Shown here: positions 33,967 through 42,360 of the stretch, piece after piece
How the letters are laid out: the number at the start of each line of letters is the position of its first letter
Position numbering within the stretch: position 1 is the first letter of the stretch
NCBI GenBank assembly: GCA_945871805.1
Contig: CAMBXE010000007.1
Coordinates: 1 to 49,324, forward strand
DNA length: 49,324 nt
Source of the DNA: Rhizobium sp. Q54
Lineage (GTDB): Bacteria > Pseudomonadota > Alphaproteobacteria > Rickettsiales > UBA1997
Direction: 5' to 3'
The notes under the pieces: model-generated
Seen by the model: only the letters and a program-made list of their open reading frames with translations
Told to the model about the DNA's origin: nothing
Databases searched by the model: none
Made by a program: the position numbers and the translations under genes

Positions 33967-34864
33967 TTTTACCCAAAAAAGCGTAGGAAAGAATTTTGTA
34001 ACAAAGCTTCGCTGATAAAAAGTCGCAAGAATGTAAGGCCTTGACCGGTGCGAGTTCGACAACATCAGCGCCGACAAAATTAGAAATTTTTGCCGCTTCA
34101 CGAATGATGTCGAGAGCGTCTTCCCACATTATTCCGCCAGGCTCAGGAGTTCCTGTTGCTTGCATCAAACTTGAATCAAATCCGTCTAAATCAAAAGTTA
34201 CAAAAACCGGACGACCTTTGAGTGGAGCCACGATTTCCTTGGCATTCCAGCTTCTGCGATCCTTGCCAAAATGCATGTGAATGCGGTGGCGATTAGCTTC
34301 CAAATAAGGAATTTCGCTCGCAGAAATATTGCGAATGCCGCAAGAAACTAATGTTGAAATCGGGTGATCCATCACGCGACGAAGTGCCGCGGCATGCGAG
34401 TAATGTTCGCCGTCAAAGCCGTCGCGTAAATCAGCGTGAGCATCAAAATGTAAAATCGCTAAATCTGGGTAGCGTTTAACAAAAGGGCGAATCGAGCCAG
34501 CAGTAATAGAATGTTCGCCGCCAAGAATTAGCGGAAATTTTCCGGCCGCTAAAATTTCTTCGGTAATTTTTTCAAGCTGATCTAAAGATTTTGGCACGGA
34601 GGTGTAATCGATTTTCGGCGCCTTCATTGTCGCCACGCCATATTTACGAAATGGCTCGCACCAAAATTCTTCGTCAAAAAGCTCAACTTGTTGCGACGCT
34701 TTAATGATTGCCTTTGGCCCTTTTTTTGTGCCTCCGCCGTAGCTCACCGATTTTTCTAAACCGAAGGGAACGACCACAACTTTTGCGTCACTCGCTGATT
34801 TTAAATATTTTTCTTCAACGCCGAGAAAGCCTGATTTTTGTGAAACGAGAGGGATATTTTTCAT
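33956..34864 (-). CDS. speB: Agmatinase/arginase-family ureohydrolase
   Basis: A 302-residue binuclear manganese hydrolase of the arginase/agmatinase family. Metal ligands are in GGEHSITAGS, LHFDAHADLRDGFDG and TFDLDGFDSS; the tail ELAPVKA and GTPEPGGIMWEDAL are typical of the agmatinase branch. Agmatinase makes putrescine and urea from agmatine. No arginine decarboxylase gene is in the window. It starts 1 base before the purK stop side and overlaps the next gene, so purK, speB and the aspartoacylase-like gene look like one transcript. Confidence 0.88.
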   Translation of the reverse strand: MKNIPLVSQKSGFLGVEEKYLKSASDAKVVVVPFGLEKSVSYGGGTKKGPKAIIKASQQVELFDEEFWCEPFRKYGVATMKAPKIDYTSVPKSLDQLEKITEEILAAGKFPLILGGEHSITAGSIRPFVKRYPDLAILHFDAHADLRDGFDGEHYSHAAALRRVMDHPISTLVSCGIRNISASEIPYLEANRHRIHMHFGKDRRSWNAKEIVAPLKGRPVFVTFDLDGFDSSLMQATGTPEPGGIMWEDALDIIREAAKISNFVGADVVELAPVKALHSCDFLSAKLCYKILSYAFLGKNGQ

Positions 34865-34865
34865 G

Positions 34866-35891
34866 TTAATTTAAAATATTTACGTGCGCCATTTTTCTTC
34901 CCGCGGCAATTTTTTCTTTGCCGTAGAGATGAATTTTTGTGCGCGGATTTTGGTAAAATTTTTCCAAATCTTTCACTTCGTCACCGATTAAATTTTTCAT
35001 GTAACCATTCGAGTGAAACTCTGTCGAGCCAAGTGGTAAGCCAGTGATCGCGCGGATGAGTTGTTCGAATTGTGAAGTTACAGAAGCGTCCATTGAAAAA
35101 TGTCCGGAGTTGTGCGGCCTAGGGGCAAGCTCGTTGACGAGAATTTCTTCACCGATTACAAACATTTCTACCGCCAAAATTCCGATCAAATCTAACTCTT
35201 CAGCAATTTTTTCAGCGATCGTTTGCGCCTTGATTTTTAAGGTCTCAGAGATTTTTGCTGGGTAATGACTTTCGTCGAGAATGCCGTTTTTGTGAATGTT
35301 GGTGAGTGGTTCGTAAGATTTAATTTCGCCAGTTTTTGCGCGCACAACGAGAACGGAAATTTCTGAATCAAACGGACAAAATTTTTCGAGGATTAATATT
35401 TGCGATTCAATCTGCGGCAAGGATTGGCCAGCTTCCAAGACATATTGCCCCTTGCCGTCGTAACCCATTGTCGCAGTTTTTAGAACTCCTTTGCTGAATT
35501 TTTTTAGATTCTCGGCAAAATTTTCTGTCGCAAATTCAGCGGTATTAACACCAATCGAATTAAGAAAATTTTTCTCTAAAATTCTGTTTTGAGTAATTTT
35601 TAAAACTTGGGGCTTTGGACAGAGCTCAACTTGTGAAGCTACGTATTCGGCGGCTTTGAAAGGAATATTTTCAAATTCAAATGTAGCGATGTCGACGCTT
35701 TCGGCAAATTTTTTCAGCGCGTTTTTGTCGGAGTAATCAGCAACAATCGTTCGGTTAGTTACAAAACTTGCCGGCGAATTTTTTTGGTCAGTGAAGATTA
35801 CCGTGCGAAATCCAAGTTGCTGCGCAGCGAAGCAGGTCATGCGTCCAAGCTGGCCACCGCCAATTATTCCGATTGTGTGAATTTTTTTCAT
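34866..35891 (-). CDS. purK: 5-(carboxyamino)imidazole ribonucleotide synthase
   Basis: ATP-grasp enzyme that carboxylates AIR in purine synthesis. The N-terminal dinucleotide-like fold IIGGGQLGRMTCFAAQQLGF, the ATP-grasp loop KTATMGYDGKGQYVL, and ILAVEMFVIGEEILVNELAPRPHNSGH are all present. The start is set at the ATG at 35891, where family similarity begins (MKKIHTIGIIGGGQ), giving 341 residues; the upstream extension to 35945 is not conserved-looking. purE, its normal partner, is not adjacent. A short plus-strand frameshifted gene lies upstream in opposite orientation. Confidence 0.94.
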   Translation of the reverse strand: MKKIHTIGIIGGGQLGRMTCFAAQQLGFRTVIFTDQKNSPASFVTNRTIVADYSDKNALKKFAESVDIATFEFENIPFKAAEYVASQVELCPKPQVLKITQNRILEKNFLNSIGVNTAEFATENFAENLKKFSKGVLKTATMGYDGKGQYVLEAGQSLPQIESQILILEKFCPFDSEISVLVVRAKTGEIKSYEPLTNIHKNGILDESHYPAKISETLKIKAQTIAEKIAEELDLIGILAVEMFVIGEEILVNELAPRPHNSGHFSMDASVTSQFEQLIRAITGLPLGSTEFHSNGYMKNLIGDEVKDLEKFYQNPRTKIHLYGKEKIAAGRKMAHVNILN

Positions 35892-35959
35892 TCGTAAAAA
35901 TGTGAAGGTAGGATTTTTGAAAATCCTACCCTGCCTTTTGCCCAAAAGTGAATTAATTT

Positions 35960-36099
35960 ATGAGTAGCCAAGAAGTAAAAAAATTTTATCCGACGAAGGT
36001 AGTTGCCCGAGTAAGTCGCACGAGATTTTTAAAACACTGTTTGAAGCGCGGGCGCAGCAGTTGGTTTTATTGAGAGAAATTAAGTCGAAACTAAAATGA
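35960..36099 (+). pseudogene. Small ORF with a one-base frameshift in a poly-A run
   Basis: An ATG at 35960 opens MSSQEVKK, then the frame is lost at a run of seven A (35977-35983). One added A would continue it as ILSDEGSCPSKSHEIFKT and on to a TGA at 36097-36099 that overlaps the pirin ATG (36096-36098) as ATGA, the usual coupled junction. The full protein would have 46 residues. No other start codon of normal type serves the second frame. Either a recent frameshift, a sequencing error, or slippage on the poly-A run. Function unknown. Confidence 0.45.
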
Positions 36100-36776
36100 T
36101 TAAAATCAGAAAATCCAACGAGCGCGGCTTTGCAAATCACGGCTGGCTTAAATCTTTTCACACCTTTTCTTTCGCCAATTACTATGATTTGAGCCACATG
36201 CATTTCGGAAATTTGCGAGTGATCAACGAAGATTTTATTGGCGCTGGAGCTGGATTTGGCAAGCATCCGCACAATAATATGGAAATTATTACCTACGTAA
36301 TTTCTGGTTCACTCGCGCACGAAGATTCAATGGGAACTGCCTCGATAATTTTGCCGGGTGAGGTGCAAATCATGAGTGCGGGAACTGGTGTTTTTCACTC
36401 AGAGTTTAACCACGAAAAAAATCGCGAAACGCATTTGCTGCAAATTTGGATTTTGCCAAAAGTTAAAGAAATTGCGCCGCGTTACGATCAAAAATCTTTC
36501 AGCGGTGAATTTACCCTTGTTGTTTCGGGCTCAGGGCGTGAAGGCTCGCTTCAAATAAATCAAGATGCAGAGATTTTTGTTGGTAAATTTTTGAGCGGAA
36601 AAACTTTTGATTTCGCGGTAAAAAAAGATCGCAAAATTTGGATTCAAATTGTTTCAGGAAAAATTTCTGTGAATGGCGAGATCCTTGAGGGCGGCGATGC
36701 GGCGGCAATAAAAAATGAGACAGAAATCAAAATAAAAGCAGAAGAAAAGTCTGAGTTTTTGTTGTTTGATCTTTAG
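36096..36776 (+). CDS. Pirin-family cupin protein
   Basis: A 226-residue double cupin of the pirin family, with iron-binding residues in FGKHPHNNMEIITYVISG (HxH) and the matching histidine and glutamate in GTGVFHSEFNHEKNRETHLLQIW. The conserved start HGWLKSFHTFSFANYYD is present. Bacterial pirins have been reported as quercetin dioxygenases or as regulators of pyruvate metabolism; which applies here cannot be told. The ATG overlaps the stop of the small frameshifted ORF upstream. The 181-bp repeat copy B lies 50 bases after the stop. Confidence 0.92.
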   Translation: MIKIRKSNERGFANHGWLKSFHTFSFANYYDLSHMHFGNLRVINEDFIGAGAGFGKHPHNNMEIITYVISGSLAHEDSMGTASIILPGEVQIMSAGTGVFHSEFNHEKNRETHLLQIWILPKVKEIAPRYDQKSFSGEFTLVVSGSGREGSLQINQDAEIFVGKFLSGKTFDFAVKKDRKIWIQIVSGKISVNGEILEGGDAAAIKNETEIKIKAEEKSEFLLFDL

Positions 36777-36826
36777 TTCTCAAAACAGAGCTAGAAACAC
36801 AATCGCTGCGGAAGCGGGAATGATTA

Positions 36827-37007
36827 AACCCAGATCCATCATTAGAATCACGCCATTATCTCTACTAAGCCTCAATTCTATTAGCCTCGTTCTCTGCTCC
36901 GCTCCGTCAGCGTATGCATGCTACGCTTCCGGTGCGGTGCTCGCCCGAGGTTAATAGAATTAAGGCTTAGCGAGATACTGTCGCAATTCTAATGACGGAC
37001 CTGGGTT
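36827..37007. repeat. 181-bp structured repeat, full copy B
   Basis: Same length and ends as copy A (12 differences, one compensatory base-pair swap at 36869/36966). Its right end overlaps the TAA stop of msrBA (37006-37008, minus strand). Left flank is TTAA and right flank TTAA, so insertion at a TTAA-like target is possible. Confidence 0.92.
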
Positions 37008-37851
37008 AAAATCTTTTCACCCGCTTGTGGCAGTAGGGCAATTTACCATTTCTGGTGTAGTAATTTTGGTGGTAAAGTTCTGCGGTCCAGAAATGTGTCG
37101 CAGGCAATAATTTGGTGGAGATCTTCATTCCTTTTTCTTCAAGAATTTTGATTAATTTTTCGGCAATAATTTTTTGATTTTCGTCTGCGTAGAAAATTGC
37201 TGAAAGATATTGTGGGCCGAGATCGGGTCCTTGCCCATTGGGCTGTTCGGGATCGTGAATTTCAAAAAATAATTTCGCCAAGTTTTCAAAATTATTTTTG
37301 CGACGATCAAAAATTATTTCGACCGCCTCAAGATGTCCGGATGTTTTGCTACAAACTTGTTCGTAAGTTGGATTTTCGACGTGACCACCGATGTAGCCGG
37401 AAAGCGCTGAAATTACGCCTTCAGCTTGTTTGAATAAATATTCCACTCCCCAAAAACAACCGGCCGCAAAAAAAGTTTTTTCAAAATTTTCGTCAAATTT
37501 TTCGGAGGCGAAATCGAGTGAGATGGAATTTACGCAATGACGTGTGTTCTTGGCGGTGAAGCCTTCGCCGTAAAAAACGTGACCCAAATGCCCGTCACAT
37601 TTTTTGCAGAGAATTTCTGTTCTTCTGCCGTCGGCGTCTAAAACCTTTTTTACCGAGTTAGAAATTTCATCGTCAAAGCTTGGCCAGCCGCAGCCGGAGT
37701 CGAATTGATCTTCGCTTGAAAAAAGTTCAGTGCCGCATTGTTTGCACAAATATTTGCCGCGACGATTATTTTCGTAGAATTCCCCACTGAATGGTGATTC
37801 AGTGCCTTTGCGCAAGATCACGCGCTTTTCTTCCTCAGTAAGTTTTTTCAT
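37006..37851 (-). CDS. msrBA: Fused methionine sulfoxide reductase MsrB-MsrA
   Basis: A 281-residue repair enzyme that reduces both diastereomers of methionine sulfoxide in proteins. Residues 1-115 are MsrB: zinc cysteines in CKQC and CKKC, catalytic cysteine in RHCVNSISL. Residues 120-275 are MsrA: GCFWGVEYLF with its catalytic cysteine and GHLEAVEIIFD. Domain order is B then A, the less common order compared with MsrA-MsrB fusions. The start codon is only one base away from that of the divergent rlmE gene. The stop overlaps the 181-bp repeat. No signal peptide, so cytoplasmic. Confidence 0.94.
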   Translation of the reverse strand: MKKLTEEEKRVILRKGTESPFSGEFYENNRRGKYLCKQCGTELFSSEDQFDSGCGWPSFDDEISNSVKKVLDADGRRTEILCKKCDGHLGHVFYGEGFTAKNTRHCVNSISLDFASEKFDENFEKTFFAAGCFWGVEYLFKQAEGVISALSGYIGGHVENPTYEQVCSKTSGHLEAVEIIFDRRKNNFENLAKLFFEIHDPEQPNGQGPDLGPQYLSAIFYADENQKIIAEKLIKILEEKGMKISTKLLPATHFWTAELYHQNYYTRNGKLPYCHKRVKRF

Positions 37852-37852
37852 A

Positions 37853-38530
37853 ATGCCTCAAAAATTCCAAATTCTTAAGAAATCAAAACGCCTTAAGAAG
37901 TCTTCAAGAAAATGGTTATTGCGTCAAATTAACGATCCATTTGTTGAACGTGCAAGATTAGAAGGATGGCGCTCGCGCGCTGCTTTCAAAATCATTGAAG
38001 TCGATCAAAAATTTAAGATTTTTAAAAAAAGAAAAATCGTTGTTGATCTTGGTGCGGCGCCGGGCGGTTGGTCGCAATATGCAGCAACAAAAGTTGGCGA
38101 GGGAAATGTTGTGGCGCTAGATTTATTGCCGATTGATCCATTGCCAGGAGTGAAGTTTTTTGTTGGCGATTTTATGGAGCCAGAAGCTTCGGAAAAAATT
38201 ATCTCTTTGCTCAAAACAATTCCTTACAACAGAGGCGGAAGATGCGATGTGGTGATCAGCGACATGGCCGCCAACACCACGGGCGATCATCAAATGGATC
38301 ACATGCGAATTGTCGATTTACTGGAAGAATCGCTAAAATTTGCTGAAAAAATTTTGAATGATGGCGGATCTTTTGTGGGGAAAATTTTTCAAGGTGGCGA
38401 TTCAGGTGAGATTCTATTAAAGCTTAAAAAGAGCTTCTCGACGGTAAAATATTTTAAACCTGATTCATCCCGCAAAGATTCGTCAGAAACTTATTTGGTG
38501 GCGCTGGGCTTTGCCGGAGTGTCTCGTTGA
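37853..38530 (+). CDS. rlmE: 23S rRNA (uridine-2552-2'-O)-methyltransferase
   Basis: FtsJ-type SAM methyltransferase acting on U2552 in the A-loop of 23S rRNA during 50S maturation. It has the basic N-terminus (RLKKSSRKWLLRQINDPF), the RSRAAFKIIEVDQ box, SAM motif VDLGAAPGGWSQYA, VVALDLLPI and the catalytic K-D-K-E residues (SDMAANTTGDHQMDH, GGSFVGKIFQGG). The frame is open from 37802 but the family start is ATG 37853; 225 residues. The start faces msrBA with one intervening base. Confidence 0.95.
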   Translation: MPQKFQILKKSKRLKKSSRKWLLRQINDPFVERARLEGWRSRAAFKIIEVDQKFKIFKKRKIVVDLGAAPGGWSQYAATKVGEGNVVALDLLPIDPLPGVKFFVGDFMEPEASEKIISLLKTIPYNRGGRCDVVISDMAANTTGDHQMDHMRIVDLLEESLKFAEKILNDGGSFVGKIFQGGDSGEILLKLKKSFSTVKYFKPDSSRKDSSETYLVALGFAGVSR

Positions 38531-38691
38531 ACTGGATGAGCTGGGCTTAGTTTGTAATTGCAGCCACTTTCTTCGCCGGGTTTGTAGATTTTGTAGATGC
38601 ATTTATGGCCAAAAAATCCAGGGCTTAGGGTATTTCTTTCGAAGATTTTACAGCCGCCAAGAGATAGAAGGGGCAAGATTCTAAGCAACAT
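38491..38691 (-). CDS. Possible small lipoprotein
   Basis: A 66-residue frame that starts inside the end of the threonine dehydratase gene (11-base overlap) and runs 40 bases into the convergent rlmE end. The opening [14 protein letters not shown] has a short hydrophobic segment and a lipobox-like LGGC, which would give a lipid-modified cysteine at 14. The rest is small, basic and cysteine-containing, without a recognised domain. The signal is shorter than most lipoprotein signals. Placement as last gene of the ridA operon supports it; the overlap with rlmE weakens it. Confidence 0.4.
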   Translation of the reverse strand: MLLRILPLLSLGGCKIFERNTLSPGFFGHKCIYKIYKPGEESGCNYKLSPAHPVQRDTPAKPSATK

Positions 38692-39625
38692 TGCCGCCGG
38701 AAATAATTACTAAAATTTTCTGGTCTTTTGTTGTATTTTTCCCTTGAGGATTTTTTTGTAAGAATTGTTTTGCGCCAGCAATAGCAAGGGCAGAAGTGGG
38801 TTCAATTTTCTGCTGCAAACTTTCGGATAATTTTTTCTGCCAGAAAATTATTTCTTCTTCGCTTATTTCCAGAACTCCCGCGAGCTGTTTTAAATATTGA
38901 AAGCAAATCTCGGAAGTGGCGAGGGTTCTGGCTCCGTCGGCGATTGTGTTTGGGGTGTCTTCAAATCCGACAATTCTTCCTTCTCGCACTGAGAGGGCTA
39001 CATCGTTGGCATTTAAAGGTTCGCAGGCGAAGATTTTTGCCTTTGGAGACAGGCTTTGTGCCGCTAAAAAACATCCAGAAATTAATCCGCCACCCCCACA
39101 AGAAGCAAAAATTGCATCGACTTCACCAATTTCTGAAATTGCCTCGAGAGCAGACGTGCCTTGACCTGCAATCACATCAGCATCGCCCGAAGTGTGAATG
39201 AAAAAATAGCCTTCTTTTTGTTTTGCTGTGGCTTGTGCATTTACGTCAGATCTTTTTTCGAGCAAAATAACTTCTGCGCCGAGATTTTTTACTGCGGCAA
39301 TTTTGAACGGCGAGGCCTTGGTAATCATGTAGATCAAGGCTTTAATCCCGAATATTTTGCAGGCGTAGGCGATTGCTTGTCCGTGATTTCCTGAGCTTTG
39401 TGCAACGATTTTTTCCGGAAATTTTCCGTGTTTTTCTTGGTAACTTAGAATTGCATTAAATGCGCCGCGTGCCTTGAAGGAGCTCGTTTTTTGCTGATTT
39501 TCCATTTTAAAAAAAATCTGTGCGCCGAGCTCTTCGTTTAATTTTTGATCGGAAATTACCGGAGTATTTTTGACGTAATTTTTAATGCGATTAGCAGCGA
39601 GCAGAACTTCATTCATATTTTGCAA
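38681..39625 (-). CDS. Threonine/serine dehydratase
   Basis: A PLP fold-type II enzyme of 314 residues. The PLP lysine is in [12 protein letters not shown], the substrate loop [19 protein letters not shown] and the phosphate-binding GGGGLISGC are present. It lacks the C-terminal ACT regulatory domain of biosynthetic IlvA, which suggests a catabolic or serine racemase/dehydratase type. It makes 2-oxobutanoate from threonine (or pyruvate from serine) through the reactive enamine that RidA removes, and RidA is encoded two genes upstream in the same operon. M1 and M4 are both possible starts; M1 overlaps the VOC gene by 17 bases. Confidence 0.88.
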   Translation of the reverse strand: MQNMNEVLLAANRIKNYVKNTPVISDQKLNEELGAQIFFKMENQQKTSSFKARGAFNAILSYQEKHGKFPEKIVAQSSGNHGQAIAYACKIFGIKALIYMITKASPFKIAAVKNLGAEVILLEKRSDVNAQATAKQKEGYFFIHTSGDADVIAGQGTSALEAISEIGEVDAIFASCGGGGLISGCFLAAQSLSPKAKIFACEPLNANDVALSVREGRIVGFEDTPNTIADGARTLATSEICFQYLKQLAGVLEISEEEIIFWQKKLSESLQQKIEPTSALAIAGAKQFLQKNPQGKNTTKDQKILVIISGGNVA

Positions 39626-40043
39626 AAAGCTGAGACATGTCTTTGAAGGCTTTAAACTCTAGGGCGTTCCCGCTGGGATCTAAGAAAAACATTGTCGCTT
39701 GTTCACCGATTTTTCCTTTGAAGCGAATGTAGGGCTCAATCACGAATTTAATTTTTGCCACCTGCAATCTTTCGACAAAATCATGCCATTGCTGCCATTC
39801 GAGAACTACGCCGAAATGGGGCACGGGCACACCGTGACCGTCGACTTGATTGACGATTGCTTCATTTTTCTCGACGATTCTCCCGGAGCGCAAATGAGTG
39901 ACGAATTGATGTCCAAAAAAATTCCAATCGATCCAATGTTCATTTGAGCGACCTTCGGCGAGCCCAAGAAACTCGCCGTAGAATTGACGTGTTGCTTCTA
40001 AGTCATTTACCGGAATTGCGAGGTGAAATGGCTGTAGAGACAT
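39609..40043 (-). CDS. VOC (glyoxalase/dioxygenase-fold) family protein
   Basis: A 144-residue metal-binding beta-alpha-beta repeat protein. The opening [20 protein letters not shown] is the family hallmark with the first histidine ligand; [12 protein letters not shown] and [11 protein letters not shown] give the other ligands. VOC proteins include glyoxalases and extradiol dioxygenases; the substrate here is unknown. The stop overlaps the next gene's start and the start abuts the ridA stop, so ridA, VOC and dehydratase are one transcript. Confidence 0.87.
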   Translation of the reverse strand: MSLQPFHLAIPVNDLEATRQFYGEFLGLAEGRSNEHWIDWNFFGHQFVTHLRSGRIVEKNEAIVNQVDGHGVPVPHFGVVLEWQQWHDFVERLQVAKIKFVIEPYIRFKGKIGEQATMFFLDPSGNALEFKAFKDMSQLFAKYE

Positions 40044-40508
40044 TTATTTAATTTCAAAAATTGCATCGACTTCAACAGCAACGCCGAAAGGAAGAGAGCC
40101 AGATCCTACTGCAGCGCGGGCGTGTTTGCCAGAATCGCCGAGAGCTTCAACCATTAGATCGGAAGCGCCATTGGCAACTGCGGGATGATCTTTGAAATCA
40201 GCGTCGCCATTAACAAAAATTCCGAGTTTAATACAGCGAACTGTGCGCTCTAAATCTCCGTCGCAAGCAACCTTGAGTTGAGCTAAAATATTAATGGCGC
40301 AAAGGCGGGCAGCTTTTTTGGCGTCATCGGCAGAAATTTCTGAACCGACTTTTCCGATGAATTGCAACTTGCCGGCTTCAATTGGAAGTTGACCGGAAAC
40401 GAAAATGATATTGCCAGACTTTACGAATCCGACGTAGTTAGCGACTGGCGCCGCAGGTGTTGGTAAAATTATTCCGAGTGCAGTTAATTTTGATTCGATG
40501 TTGGACAT
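40044..40508 (-). CDS. RidA/YjgF-family enamine/imine deaminase
   Basis: A 154-residue member of the RidA (YjgF/YER057c/UK114) family, which hydrolyses reactive enamines such as 2-aminoacrylate released by PLP dehydratases. Motifs seen: GNIIFVSGQLP, the interface helix, and GSGSLPFGVAVEVDAIFEI, which ends the domain; the usual active-site arginine position in this protein is at KHARAAVGSGSLP. Slightly longer than classic RidA (about 128), as in the YjgF-like longer subgroup. It leads the operon ridA-VOC-threonine dehydratase, a natural metabolite-damage pairing. Confidence 0.9.
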   Translation of the reverse strand: MSNIESKLTALGIILPTPAAPVANYVGFVKSGNIIFVSGQLPIEAGKLQFIGKVGSEISADDAKKAARLCAINILAQLKVACDGDLERTVRCIKLGIFVNGDADFKDHPAVANGASDLMVEALGDSGKHARAAVGSGSLPFGVAVEVDAIFEIK

Positions 40509-40546
40509 TTTATTATTTTTTTTGAGTTGAGCTGTCCTCTTTTTTA

Positions 40547-40611
40547 AACCCAGATCCGTTATTAGAATTTAGCAGAGATAATGGCGCGATTCTAAATTAC
40601 TGATCCGAGTT
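40547..40611. repeat. Deleted copy of the 181-bp structured repeat
   Basis: 65 bp with the same terminal sequences (AACCCAGATCC left; GATCCGAGTT right). Read on the minus strand it keeps about 40 bases of one end (TTAGAATCGCGCCATTATCTC) and about 23 of the other, with the middle deleted. Its end overlaps the TAA stop of bioB (40610-40612). Confidence 0.85.
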
Positions 40612-41599
40612 AAAGAGGGTTAATTCCAAGTTTTTTGAAGAGGTTTTGATCTCGCTCCATTTCTGGGTTCGACGTAGTTAAAAGTTTTTCGCCATAAAAA
40701 ATTGAGTTAGCTCCAGCCAGGAAACACAAGGCTTGGGTTTGCTCATTCATATTTTCACGACCTGCAGAAAGACGCACTGCTGACTTTGGCATCATGATTC
40801 TGGCGACGGCAATTGTGCGAATAAATTCGAATTGATCCAGCTCTTGCTCTTGTTTTTCTGCGAGTGGGGTGCCCGCTACGCGTACGAGCATGTTGATCGG
40901 AACTGATTGCGGATGTTGCGGTAAGTTTGCCAAAACGATTAGCATTTTGGCGCGATCTTCGCGTGTTTCGCCCATGCCAACAATACCGCCAGAGCAGACA
41001 TTTAATCCGGCCTCGCGCACATTTTTCAAGGTGTTGAGACGATCTTCGAAGCTTCTTGTCGTAATTATTTCTGAATAAAATTCCGGCGAAGTGTCGATGT
41101 TGTGATTGTAGTAATCGAGCCCCGCCTCTTTGAGCTTCTTGCTTTGCGAGTCGGTTAACATGCCGAGAGTCATGCAAGTTTCGAGGCCGGTTTTTTTTAC
41201 TTCATCAACGATGTGACAGATTTTTTCGACATCGCGATCGTGTAAATTTCTCCAAGCTGCTCCCATGCAAAATCTTGATGCGCCCGCTTCTTTCGCGGCT
41301 TTCGCTGCTTCTAAAATTTTGTCGATTGCCATCAAAGATTCTTTTTCTAGGCCGGTATTGTAGTGCGCAGATTGCGGACAGTATTTACAATTTTCTGGGC
41401 AAGATCCCGTTTTAATGCTTAGAAGCGTGCTGATTTGCACCGCATTTGGATTGTGAAATTGGCGATGAATCTCTGCTGCTTTGAACATCAAATCATTAAA
41501 AGGCAGTGCGAAAAGTTTCGAAATTTCTTCAACAGAAAAATCGTGGCGAGCACCTAAATCGTAGGATGAAACAGCAGTTTCGGAAATTAGTTCTTTCAT
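40610..41599 (-). CDS. bioB: Biotin synthase
   Basis: A radical SAM enzyme (329 residues) that inserts sulfur into dethiobiotin. The radical SAM cluster motif [14 protein letters not shown] is present, as is the second-cluster region with N and C residues ([36 protein letters not shown]) and SAGRENMN. Other bio genes are not in the window. The TAA stop is shared with the end of the deleted 181-bp repeat. modA lies one base upstream of its start. Confidence 0.97.
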   Translation of the reverse strand: MKELISETAVSSYDLGARHDFSVEEISKLFALPFNDLMFKAAEIHRQFHNPNAVQISTLLSIKTGSCPENCKYCPQSAHYNTGLEKESLMAIDKILEAAKAAKEAGASRFCMGAAWRNLHDRDVEKICHIVDEVKKTGLETCMTLGMLTDSQSKKLKEAGLDYYNHNIDTSPEFYSEIITTRSFEDRLNTLKNVREAGLNVCSGGIVGMGETREDRAKMLIVLANLPQHPQSVPINMLVRVAGTPLAEKQEQELDQFEFIRTIAVARIMMPKSAVRLSAGRENMNEQTQALCFLAGANSIFYGEKLLTTSNPEMERDQNLFKKLGINPL

Positions 41600-41600
41600 T

Positions 41601-42359
41601 TTAATCAGTTAAAAATCCGCTTTCTTTGAGGATTGATTTTGCGTCAGCGCCTTTCAAGAATTTTAAAAATTCACGTGCCACTTCCATGTTGTCGCCGGCG
41701 ATTACTAGGGATTGGTAGAAAATATCTTCGCCGCTACTTTTGGCGATAATTTGCAAAGTTGGTTCGTTGTTAACTTGGCTGGCGAGCAGAAGGGCGTAGT
41801 TCTGATTGTTGCTTTTGACGCTGGTGAGCAATGTCGTTTTATCCTCAGTTAATTTGCCAAAGAGGCTGATGTTATTTAGCTCAAGAGGCGAAAGAAAATT
41901 TCTTGCGAAGAAGCCTGAGCTCATGCCTTCATTATCAATAATCAGTGCCGCTCTGGCTTGATCTAAAGTTTTTAAAACATTTTCCAGGGAAGAGTTTGCT
42001 GCTTGGCCAATATTCGTTTTTGAGGCGACAAGCACGAGCTTGTCGCGAGCGATGAAGCCAATGTTGTAAACATCAACCAAGCCTTTTTGGCGCAGGGATT
42101 CTATCCATTGAGGATGTGCGGAAATAAAGATGTCGGCCGGCTCTCCAGAATCAATTTCGGCGATTAAATCAGCTGATGAATTGAAATTAACCGAGACGTT
42201 TGTGCGAGATTTTTGTGAATAAATTCGTGCAATTTTAGTGAGAGCTAAAGCGAGATTTGGCTCGGCAAAAATTGTGAGGTTCCTTCCGCCATTAGTGGCG
42301 TAAGAATTTTGCGAGTTGAATAAAATTAACGAAAAAATCAGAAAAAAAATTCGGCGCAT
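41601..42359 (-). CDS. modA: Molybdate ABC transporter substrate-binding protein
   Basis: A periplasmic solute-binding protein of 252 residues with a Sec signal peptide ([21 protein letters not shown]). Family motifs: [60 protein letters not shown]. ModA binds molybdate for ModBC uptake. Neither modB nor modC is adjacent, which is unusual; the neighbours are nrdB and bioB. Ligand specificity (molybdate, tungstate, or something else) cannot be judged by eye. Confidence 0.88.
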   Translation of the reverse strand: MRRIFFLIFSLILFNSQNSYATNGGRNLTIFAEPNLALALTKIARIYSQKSRTNVSVNFNSSADLIAEIDSGEPADIFISAHPQWIESLRQKGLVDVYNIGFIARDKLVLVASKTNIGQAANSSLENVLKTLDQARAALIIDNEGMSSGFFARNFLSPLELNNISLFGKLTEDKTTLLTSVKSNNQNYALLLASQVNNEPTLQIIAKSSGEDIFYQSLVIAGDNMEVAREFLKFLKGADAKSILKESGFLTD

Positions 42360-42360
42360 T

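Noticed and set aside
35958-36272. Minus-strand open frame of 104 codons antisense to the start of pirin
   Set aside because: It overlaps the clearly real pirin gene and has no recognisable domain; the plus strand explains the region better.
36766-36954. Plus-strand open frame of 62 codons over the 181-bp repeat
   Set aside because: It lies almost wholly within the repeat and its frame is not kept in copy A, so it is unlikely to be a gene.
40755-41177. Minus-strand open frame of 140 codons inside bioB
   Set aside because: It is an alternative frame of bioB, which has an intact radical SAM motif and full length; the alternative has low-complexity basic content.
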